64,000 bases of DNA from NCBI RefSeq assembly GCF_018866325.1, contig NZ_CP076457.1, positions 5,553,001 through 5,617,000 on the forward strand, in the 5' to 3' direction. This stretch comes from Streptomyces sp. YPW6 (GTDB taxonomy: Bacteria; Actinomycetota; Actinomycetes; Streptomycetales; Streptomycetaceae). The translations under genes and the position numbers were made by a program. Positions 51,360 to 57,446 of this stretch are shown one piece after another. The notes beneath the pieces were generated by a model, which was given only the letters and a program-made list of their open reading frames with translations, did not search any database and was not told the DNA's origin. The first letter of the stretch is position 1, and each line of letters starts with the position of its first letter.

Positions 51360-51424
51360 TAGGGCTTGGTCATGTGCGGTCTGTGATGGCGTGTCTTCTT
51401 GATCGGTCGTGTCGTTGACTGGGT

Positions 51425-52290
51425 CTGCTGGGTGAGGAGTTGGCTGCGGCCCGGTGTGATCTGGAGGACTTCGCGGCGGAGATGTTCGAGCCGTTCGCGC
51501 GAGCGGATCAGCGTCGGTGGGGCAGGGTCTATCTGCGGGGCCTGCTGCTGGACGGTGCGTGAAAGTCGGTGGAGCCGATGGCCGCCCGTCTGGGCGAGGA
51601 CGGTAACCGGCAGGCGCTGGCCCACTTCGTCACCTCCAGCCCGTGGGACGCGGCGCATGTGCGGGCCCGGCTGGCCTGGCGCATGCAGCCGGTCATCAAA
51701 CCCACCGCGCTGGTCATCGATGACACCGGGTTCCTCAAGGACGGGGACGCGTCGGCGTGCGTGACCCGGCAGTACACCGGCACCGCGGGCAAGGTCACCA
51801 ACTAGTTTCGCTTCATCTGGCTTCCAACGGCGCCTCGGCGGCGGTGAACTGGCGGCTGTTCCTGCCCGGAAGCTGGGATCCTGCCTCCCCGAAGGCCGAC
51901 CGGGCCAAGGTGCCCGCCGTGACAAGTGCGCCATCCCGGCCGAGGTGGGGCATGTCGAGAAGTGGCAGCTGGCCCTCGACATGATCGACGAGACGCGGTC
52001 CTGGGGCATCGAGGCATCGAGAACGACTACCGCGAGATGAAGCAGGCCCTCGGCCTGGCTCACTTCGAAGGCCGGACCTGGCCAGGCTGGCACCACCACG
52101 TCACCCTCGTCTCGGTCGCCCACGCCTTCTGCACCCTGCAGCGACTGAGCCGATCCCCAAAAAAGAGACGGCGCCGGCCTGAGCCTCTACCAAGTCGTCC
52201 GCGAGCTGCAGATCCTCCTCGTGATCTGGACCGGCGCCTGCCCCACCTGTCACCGCGACATGCCAGACCCCGCACCAACATGGCACTAGC
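51425..52290 (+). pseudogene. IS701-family transposase, multiply broken
   Basis: The frame shows RCDLEDFAAEMFEPFARADQ and YLRGLLLDGA, then an in-frame TGA before KSVEPMAARLGEDGNRQALA. KPTALVIDDTGFLKDGDASA follows with another stop after GKVTN, then NWRLFLPGSWDP in another frame. A jump from EKWQLALDMIDETRSWGIE straight to ENDYREMKQALGLAHFEGRT shows deletion of the catalytic middle. It is inactive and inserted in the island. Confidence 0.8.
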
Positions 52291-52391
52291 CACTCTGCAC
52301 GGTTCTCAGCCGCTGTTCCCAGTCGCAGGTGTGCTGGTTGCTGGCAGGAGTGGTTGTCGCAGGTATGGCAGACGGTCGGGCTGTCGATACT

Positions 52392-52754
52392 TCAGCCGAG
52401 CCGAGGGATGACACCGTGCGCGAGCTGGTACCCATGAAGATGGCCCGGCACCGTGCCGCGCCGCGTCCTGCCCGGCCGCGAGGCGGCCCTGAAGCTGTCA
52501 TGGCCGGTGCTAGAGATCCCGCCGAAGAAGAACCAGCAGTCCTCGGTTGACGAGGTTCGGTAGACCTTTGCCCAGTACCGGGCTTGAACGGACTCCTTGG
52601 TCAGCCAGACCGACCACTCAACGGTCGGTAAGGGCACAGGTGTTGGCTCACCGATGAGGGCAAGCTGCTTATCAACACGAACGGGCCCGGGCCCGAGCCC
52701 GTTCACAGCGGCAAGCGGGAAGAGCCCGAGTCCGCGGTCGTTCTCAGACGGCAT
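52392..52754 (-). pseudogene. HNH-type mobile-element protein, C-terminus lost
   Basis: Minus-strand product WSVWLTKESVQARYWAKVYR ... DCWFFFGGISSTGHDSFRAA ... HLHGYQLAHGVIPRLG matches the N-terminal half of HNH-like proteins common on actinobacterial elements (pattern YWAKV..CW.W.GA...G.G.FRAA...AH..GY). It stops just where the zinc-binding Cys/His region would begin, next to the broken transposase. It is probably a truncated gene; an independent function for the remnant is unlikely. Confidence 0.5.
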
Positions 52755-52762
52755 TAGCCCGG

Positions 52763-53227
52763 CTACCGTCCGCTGTGCCGACCGGGACCGGGATGCCCGA
52801 GGTCAAGGAAACCGCATCCGCCACATCCGCCCGAAGGCTTGCGGGCCCGGGTGGGACTGGGCCGCGTGGCGCGGGCCCGCAGCGATTCGATGATCTTTTT
52901 CGCGCGAGCGGCGGTAACAGGCTTTGCTTCGCGTTCCAGTTCTTCCGCCGGCACACCCAGAAGCTCCGAGACCAACTCGGCGTTGTTGTCGAACAGCCGC
53001 AGAGCTACGGCGGCGGCTTCCCGCGTCGCGACGTCGGCCTCGTCCTTTGCCCGTGCGGCCTTCACCGCCCCCTCGCGGGTGGTCAGCACATTGGCCGCAG
53101 CCATCTCCCGGGTTTTCGCCTGGAGCGCTTCGACAGCGCGAACTCGCCGTCGTAGCTCTGCTCCGCTCACCGATGCTGCTGGAGTCGTGCTCACTCGTGC
53201 TCTCAATTCTCCGAAAACGCTGCTCAT
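52763..53227 (-). CDS. Small conserved-looking island protein, unknown function
   Basis: The 154-residue soluble protein from ATG 53227 starts MSSVFGELRARVSTTPAASV. It is mostly helical with Arg/Ala/Glu-rich heptad-like stretches (ELRRRVRAVEALQAKTREMA; AVALRLFDNNAELVSELLGV) and ends in a Cys-Gly pair (GGCGGCGFLDLG). No family is recognised. It is the distal gene of a minus-strand cluster with the MazG-like and 2-helix membrane genes, separated by 280 bases from the MazG-like gene, so co-transcription is uncertain. The 280-base gap 53228-53507 shows nothing else. Confidence 0.5.
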   Translation of the reverse strand: MSSVFGELRARVSTTPAASVSGAELRRRVRAVEALQAKTREMAAANVLTTREGAVKAARAKDEADVATREAAAVALRLFDNNAELVSELLGVPAEELEREAKPVTAARAKKIIESLRARATRPSPTRARKPSGGCGGCGFLDLGHPGPGRHSGR

Positions 53228-53507
53228 CGTGCGCACCGTAGGCACAGGTCCGCGGACGTTTCGAGCCAGATTCGGTGCGGGACAGGGGAGCGTCGGCAGG
53301 GGTGCCGAACTCGATGTCAGCAGCAGATGCGGTGTGGGGCTCGCGGTGGCCGACATGCTGCCCCGGCGCGCGACTTCTGATCCTCCTGATCGGTCAGTCT
53401 TCGCATACGAACGGGCTCGGCCACCACGCGTCCATCGGTCGGATCGGACGTCACCCACGTCCAACCCGCCACAAGGACCATCCCGGCGAAGCTGTGCGGT
53501 CACAGCA

Positions 53508-53831
53508 TTAGATCCCGTAGGTCTTCCTGTACTTCTCGAGGATCTCCTTCGCCTGGCCCTTCATCCGCCGATCCGCCCGGTCCTGTGCTACCTCCGCGAT
53601 CTCTTGCGCAGTGAACCCGAGGTTCCGGAGATGGTTCAGAGCGATGCTCACGACGTCGACGAGCTCGCGGGCCGCCGCTTCACGGTCACCTCGGGCGAGG
53701 TGCTCCTTCAGCTCCTCGAACTGAATTTGAGTCGCTCGCTCGAAGTGCTCCAGCGGCTTTTGGGCGATCTCTTGTTCGACCTCGATCCATGCATCCCATA
53801 TGCCTTGGAAGGGGCCCAGTTGCTCTGACAC
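53508..53831 (-). CDS. MazG-like nucleotide pyrophosphohydrolase
   Basis: The 107-residue all-alpha NTP pyrophosphatase-like protein starts at GTG 53831. The metal-binding pattern is visible: ATQIQFEELKEHLARGD (first acidic helix, EExxxE-like) and AARELVDVVSIALNHLRNLG (ExxD). MazG-type enzymes hydrolyse NTPs or modified nucleotides, and small family members occur on phages, integrative elements and in defence loci. It is 33 bases downstream of a tiny membrane-protein gene, with a Crp-like palindrome ahead of both. Confidence 0.75.
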   Translation of the reverse strand: MSEQLGPFQGIWDAWIEVEQEIAQKPLEHFERATQIQFEELKEHLARGDREAAARELVDVVSIALNHLRNLGFTAQEIAEVAQDRADRRMKGQAKEILEKYRKTYGI

Positions 53832-53864
53832 GGTTCACCACGGATTCGTCGGACGGGTTGAAGG

Positions 53865-54038
53865 TCAGGAGCCGAGGCCTCCTGTCACCAGTGGCAAGGC
53901 GATGAAGAGAACGCCCAGCGCGGCCAGTGTGATCGCGCGGGCTCGAGAGAGCCGGCGGACCTCCACCTCGCTGATCTTCAGTCCCTCGCCGATCAGGGAG
54001 ACGAGAATGCACAGGGCTCCGATCACCTGAAGAGTCAA
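53865..54038 (-). CDS. Tiny two-helix membrane protein
   Basis: The TTG at 54038, four bases after GGGGGAG, begins a 57-residue product, TLQVIGALCILVSLIGEGLK ... LAALGVLFIALPLVTGGLGS. It has two clear transmembrane helices joined by a short charged loop (SEVEVRRLSRARA). It is too short for most gene callers. It is placed first in a minus-strand unit with the MazG-like gene and behind a Crp-type palindrome. Small two-helix proteins next to nucleotide enzymes can be membrane effectors; that is speculation here. Confidence 0.55.
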   Translation of the reverse strand: MTLQVIGALCILVSLIGEGLKISEVEVRRLSRARAITLAALGVLFIALPLVTGGLGS

Positions 54039-54091
54039 AACTCCCCCATGTGTTCACGCGTGGACTCCGCTGGAAGGAGTTCACTCTCGTG

Positions 54092-54107
54092 TGTGTAGAA
54101 TTACACA
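54092..54107. promoter_or_regulatory. Crp/Fnr-type palindrome upstream of the small-membrane-protein gene
   Basis: TGTGTAGAATTACACA has six-base perfect arms (TGTGTA/TACACA), the symmetry expected for a Crp/Fnr dimer. It lies 54 bases before the TTG start of the two-helix protein and just after the crp-like gene's stop. A related sequence precedes the regulator gene itself. Confidence 0.55.
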
Positions 54108-54122
54108 TAGAGGTGCGTACGT

Positions 54123-54788
54123 CTACTCCTTCAGCTGTGCTGTAGCGCGCAGAGCGTGGACATCGTGCAGGATGAGCGTCTGGCGCCCCGTGCTGACCAG
54201 CCCTTCTTCCCGAAGGTGGCGGAGTGCCGCAGCGACTCCTTCCCGCGAGGAGCCGATCCGGCTCGCGATGTCCTGCTGGGAAAAGGCGACGTCGATCAGC
54301 CAGTCGCCTCCCGTCTGCTCGCCCATCTCCTCGGCCATCGCCACCAGCCATCGGGCCAGGCGGACCTTGACGCTGTGCCGCGCGAGGAGAGCTCGTTCCT
54401 CGTCGGACTCGCGGCGGCGGATGACAGCGCTGCGGTACATCTCGGACCACAGCTTCTTCTCGTTAATGAAGCGGAGGAGGGTCTCGGCCGAAACGTCCAC
54501 GCCGGACACCTCGGTCAGGGCGCGAATGCTGGCGGACCGAACCTCGGACATGAGGACGCCTTCGTCGCCCAAGACGACGCCCGGGCCTCGGGTCGCGAGG
54601 AGGATCTCCGAGCCGTCTCCGGCCTTGCTCACAATCACGTGCCCCTTCTTGAGGAGGAGAACGGTATGGGACGGATGGCCCTCCGTGAAAATCGTCTGCC
54701 CGGCCTGGAAGGTGACCGGGGTGCCGAGACTTTCCAGCTCACGGAGCTGGCCCTCGTCCTCAAGTGGTGATGTCGCATCCTTCTGCAT
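54123..54788 (-). CDS. Crp/Fnr-family transcriptional regulator
   Basis: The 221-residue regulator has an N-terminal cyclic-nucleotide-binding-type barrel (QAGQTIFTEGHPSHTVLLLK; GPGVVLGDEGVLMSEVRSAS), a dimerisation helix and a C-terminal winged helix (FSQQDIASRIGSSREGVAAA LRHLREEGLV). It lacks the FNR-type N-terminal cysteines. It starts at ATG 54788. Palindromes sharing TGTGTAGAA lie in front of it and behind it, suggesting self-control and control of the next unit. Confidence 0.88.
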   Translation of the reverse strand: MQKDATSPLEDEGQLRELESLGTPVTFQAGQTIFTEGHPSHTVLLLKKGHVIVSKAGDGSEILLATRGPGVVLGDEGVLMSEVRSASIRALTEVSGVDVSAETLLRFINEKKLWSEMYRSAVIRRRESDEERALLARHSVKVRLARWLVAMAEEMGEQTGGDWLIDVAFSQQDIASRIGSSREGVAAALRHLREEGLVSTGRQTLILHDVHALRATAQLKE

Positions 54789-54816
54789 GGTTCGAGTGTA
54801 GTTCTGCGCATAAGGA

Positions 54817-54831
54817 TGTGTAGAAATACGC
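54817..54831. promoter_or_regulatory. Half-conserved Crp-like site upstream of the regulator gene
   Basis: TGTGTAGAAATACGC shares its first nine bases with the palindrome at 54092 and has a weaker right arm. It lies about 29 bases upstream of the regulator ATG, fitting an autoregulatory site. Confidence 0.4.
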
Positions 54832-54896
54832 TGGCACGGCTCTTTTGTTCATGCCGTACTCGCACGCGGTCACGACGACGGCGGAAGTTGCAGCGC

Positions 54897-55070
54897 TCAC
54901 CGCGCTCCTCCCCTTGGCACGCCGTGGGAGAGATCACGGGGAGGGCGCTCAACTCTCACGCCCTCCGGCATCACGAGCGGCCTTTCCAGAGGGACGTGGT
55001 TCCGTGGCAGACCGATGCTGGCCAGGCGTTCGGCGTTCATGGCGTCGTCCGTGCTGGCGAAGGCGTTCAT
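54897..55070 (-). CDS. Tiny protein coupled to its upstream neighbour
   Basis: The 57-residue product begins MNAFASTDDAMNAERLASIG, continues LPRNHVPLERPLVMPEGVRV and has no signal or membrane segment. Its ATG overlaps the TGA of the upstream gene (ATGA), the main reason to regard both as real. No family is recognised. Confidence 0.4.
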   Translation of the reverse strand: MNAFASTDDAMNAERLASIGLPRNHVPLERPLVMPEGVRVERPPRDLSHGVPRGGAR

Positions 55071-55354
55071 GTGGGGTGCTCCCGCTTGTCGAGTAGTTGG
55101 CCTACAAGAGGGAACTGCCAATCCGCAGCGCCCGGAATGGGGTCAAGGGCCGGGGGGTGGTCAAGGTGGTCAAAGATCGTCACCGGTCGGTTGGTCGGTA
55201 CGGCGTCTTCGTCTTCCTCAAAGGCAGCCTTGTCTGCTGGAGCCGTCTCGGGAGGACCGACCGTGATCGCGTTGCGAGGTCTTGGCACGGAAGCCGAAGC
55301 TTCGATCTGGGTGGCTGTGGGGCATCTTCCCTGCGCCAGGCGATAGTTGAGCAC
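55067..55354 (-). CDS. Small acidic protein, unknown
   Basis: The 95-residue product from GTG 55354 reads VLNYRLAQGRCPTATQIEAS ... TIFDHLDHPPALDPIPGAAD ... LVGQLLDKREHPT. It is soluble and acidic with several Pro. It overlaps the following gene by four bases. An inverted repeat overlaps its start codon, suggesting a repressor site. I know no family. Confidence 0.4.
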   Translation of the reverse strand: MLNYRLAQGRCPTATQIEASASVPRPRNAITVGPPETAPADKAAFEEDEDAVPTNRPVTIFDHLDHPPALDPIPGAADWQFPLVGQLLDKREHPT

Positions 55355-55370
55355 TACACTGAACTAGTGC
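55351..55370. promoter_or_regulatory. Inverted repeat GCACTA-N8-TAGTGC over the start of the small operon
   Basis: Perfect 6-base arms with an 8-base spacer lie exactly on the GTG of the minus-strand gene and at the start of a plus-strand regulator fragment. The placement suggests an operator controlling the divergent pair. Confidence 0.4.
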
Positions 55371-55700
55371 TCGTCCCGCGCTGCCTGACAGGGCGGGACG
55401 GCCAGTGGGTCGGAGGCGTCCAGCCTTCAGGGATCGCTCCGGTTATCTTGTGGCAGGCGCTGGCCCGTTGCTTGAAGCGTGAGATCACTCCACAAGAAGT
55501 CGGATTCGCAGCCGCCACCTCACCAGCGCAGGAAGCGCTGGACCGGCGCGTCGATCCTCTGATCGCGCTGAGCGACTTGGGGAGTGGCGTGGACACGGCT
55601 GCAGGGGATCACGGATGCCGGTCCGGAAACCTTTGCCGCCCCACTCGATCGTCGCCACGTGAAAGGGCGGCGGCACTCGCCGGAGCGTTGGTACGCCCGA
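55367..55700 (+). pseudogene. Helix-turn-helix (NsdA-like/XRE) regulator fragment
   Basis: The frame from GTG 55367 contains GRDGQWVGGVQPSGIAPVIL and WQALARCLKREITPQEVGFA, which match the second half of the HTH in large Streptomyces regulators of the NsdA type (pattern HWxxGxxPxGxxPxLICEALxRxLxRxVTPxExGF). The first ~50 residues and most of the ~400-residue C-terminus are missing. After about 55600 the sequence loses family character. It is a fragment. Confidence 0.5.
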
Positions 55701-55763
55701 ATCACAGCTCGCGGCCGGCGGGCGTCGGCGGCGCCGCGACACCTGAGCAGCGGTCGGGGGCGG

Positions 55764-56240
55764 TTACGGGCGACGGCGGCCCCACGCGGAGATCATCGGG
55801 GCGGTGGCCAGGTCGAGACGGCCAGTGGCAACGTTCGCCAGATGGCGGTCGATCTCCTCGTCGGTGGCGATTCCGTTTCCCACCAGACGGTGGCGGATCT
55901 GTCGCACCGTCGCATCCTCGAGTACCGCGCACGCCGGCGAGGTGATCGGGAAGTACGCGTCCGCCTGCACATCGTCCAGACCGGCTTCGCGGAGCACCCT
56001 CCTCGGCAGGGTCCGCCCGTACGCGAGGTCCGCGCCGCGCGCCGCCATCAGGGTGCGGAAGCCGGACCGCAGCCGGTTGGCGAGACGCTGTTCGGGACCC
56101 GACTCGTCCGGGCACAGCAGCGGCTGCAGGGCGGGGTCGGCGTCCTCCAGGAGCAGCCAGCCGCCGGGCCGCAGCGCCTGGACCGCACGGCGGGCCCGCG
56201 AGAGGCGCGAAGCATGCCGTTCGAGCTGACGACAGAGATT
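55764..56240 (-). pseudogene. SAM-dependent methyltransferase, C-terminal fragment
   Basis: Minus-strand sequence AVQALRPGGWLLLEDADPAL ... EQRLANRLRSGFRTLMAARG ... GRTLPRRVLREAGLDDVQAD is the C-terminal half of a class I methyltransferase (post-motif strands). The Rossmann motif I region is absent upstream, so it cannot bind SAM. The fragment ends at a normal stop. Confidence 0.65.
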
Positions 56241-56438
56241 CGCGCGCATCATGGCGGCGGCACGACCAGGGGGCCGGGCCGGGCCGGGGCGCCGTGCGCC
56301 AGACGTTCCGACGCGAGACGTCCGCCCGCATGACCGGGCGGGCGTCTCGCAGGTGACGGCACGGGCCGCGTGCGGGCTGTCGCGGTCTTGCCGGGAGACA
56401 AGCGTCGCTTTCCCGCAGGAGGGATGGTCCTCCACCAC

Positions 56439-56691
56439 GGAACGTGACTACCGCAGGGAGCCCAGGCCGTGAGGACTGGACCGCTTCACAGGGGCTCGGG
56501 GTGCCTCAGCGGCAGGAAGGGGAGGGTTGCCTGCAGCGGTCCCGTGCGGCCGAAGGCCCGCGATGAACTGCGGTGTGGCGAACACCTAACCGATAGCCAC
56601 CCGTGCGGGATCGAGCCGGACCCAGTCGGATGGAAACGGGTGACTATGCCCGGTGTTTCGGCATCATCGCAGGTGAGAGGCGTCACGCTTA
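56439..56691. other. Right end of the island, non-coding
   Basis: No gene is supported. It contains the right copy of the 14-base inverted repeat at 56577-56590 and ends at the attachment core. Confidence 0.5.
56577..56590 (-). repeat. Island inner inverted repeat, right copy
   Basis: GGCGAACACCTAAC is the exact reverse complement of the left copy at 48818-48831. Confidence 0.55.
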
Positions 56692-56718
56692 TGGGTTCGA
56701 GTCCCACCCGCCCCACCG
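56692..56718 (+). repeat. Right attachment core (attR)
   Basis: An exact 27-base copy of the tRNA 3' end (T-arm to ACCG) without the rest of a tRNA. The DNA to its left belongs to the island, that to its right to the original chromosome. Confidence 0.8.
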
Positions 56719-56759
56719 TTCGATCTCGTGGAGAACCGTTTCTACCCGCGGGAACGCGA

Positions 56760-56795
56760 GAACGGGGCCGCCACTCCACAGTGGCGGCCCCGTTC
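56760..56795. terminator. 16-base-pair terminator
   Basis: GAACGGGGCCGCCACT (56760-56775) pairs perfectly with AGTGGCGGCCCCGTTC (56780-56795) around CCAC. It lies 12 bases after the stop of the minus-strand lipoprotein gene and would also have terminated the tRNA transcript before the island inserted. Confidence 0.8.
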
Positions 56796-56806
56796 ATCCG
56801 TTCGGG

Positions 56807-57385
56807 TCACGATCCGGCGGCGGGCTCCCGGCAGGCCGCTGATGCCTCGACCGCCTTGGTGTAGGCGGTGAGGAGCTTCTCGATGGCCTCGGGGTCGTCG
56901 ATGCCGGTGTCGCGGGTCTCGACCGCTATGTAGAGGTCCTGCTCCGGGTGTTCCGATGTCTTGCAGGAAGGGACGGTTCTGCCGACGCCCGCCTGCCCGC
57001 TGTAGATGAACCGTTCGTCGTCGGACATCGTTCCGTCCTTCGTGCCGGGGTACGCCGGCGCGACCGCTGCCGTGGCCTTCCCCTCACTCCACCACGCCTG
57101 AGCGAGGCTGAGAACCAGCTTGTCGTCCACGTACAGGTTGCAGCGGATCGTTCCGCCGTTCGGCTTCTGAGTGGCGGAGGTGAGGGAGTCGCCGCCGGGC
57201 AGCGCGGCTTTCACCAGGGCGGGTTGCACAGCGATGCCGCACAAGGAGCTGGGCACGGTGTACGCCTTCTCGGGCGGTTCGTCGCCGGAGCACGCCGACA
57301 GGGTGGCGGCGAGGGCGACAGCGGCCGACAGGGAGCTGACCCTGCCGCTGAACCGACGACGCCGAAGTGTTTCATGGGCAGACAA
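56807..57385 (-). CDS. Lipoprotein of the DUF6571 operon
   Basis: The product has a basic N-region (RRRRFSGRVSSL), a hydrophobic core and the lipobox TLSACSGD, so it is a lipid-anchored extracellular protein. The mature part has four Cys (SLCGIAV, IRCNLYV, VPSCKTS, AACREP), likely two disulfides, and looks DUF3558-like. TTG 57385 with AAAGG upstream gives a normal signal length; ATG 57442, directly after the previous stop, is the alternative. The C-terminal ~50 residues are duplicated as a fragment at 60512-60672. Confidence 0.7.
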   Translation of the reverse strand: MSAHETLRRRRFSGRVSSLSAAVALAATLSACSGDEPPEKAYTVPSSLCGIAVQPALVKAALPGGDSLTSATQKPNGGTIRCNLYVDDKLVLSLAQAWWSEGKATAAVAPAYPGTKDGTMSDDERFIYSGQAGVGRTVPSCKTSEHPEQDLYIAVETRDTGIDDPEAIEKLLTAYTKAVEASAACREPAAGS

Positions 57386-57446
57386 CGCGAGAAGCCTTTC
57401 GATACGGGAGTGGGGAGACGCGGCAGGCGCCGGCCCGAGCATCTGA

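Larger units (their letters stand above)
48732..56718 (+). mobile_element. tRNA-integrated genomic island, about 8 kb, integrase not visible
   Basis: A 27-base segment covering the 3' end of the CAT tRNA (48732-48758) is repeated exactly at 56692-56718, the hallmark of site-specific integration that restores the tRNA. A 14-base inverted repeat lies just inside each end. The cargo (VapBC, PIN-like protein, MazG-like protein, Crp/Fnr regulator, HNH-like fragment, IS701-type remnant, other fragments) is accessory in character and more AT-rich in places than the flanks. No integrase, excisionase or replication gene is recognisable, so it is probably an immobilised remnant. Confidence 0.75.

Noticed and set aside
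56692..56718. A possible second tRNA at the island's right end
   Set aside because: Only the T-arm and 3' acceptor are present, with no D-arm or anticodon arm upstream; it is an attachment-site copy.
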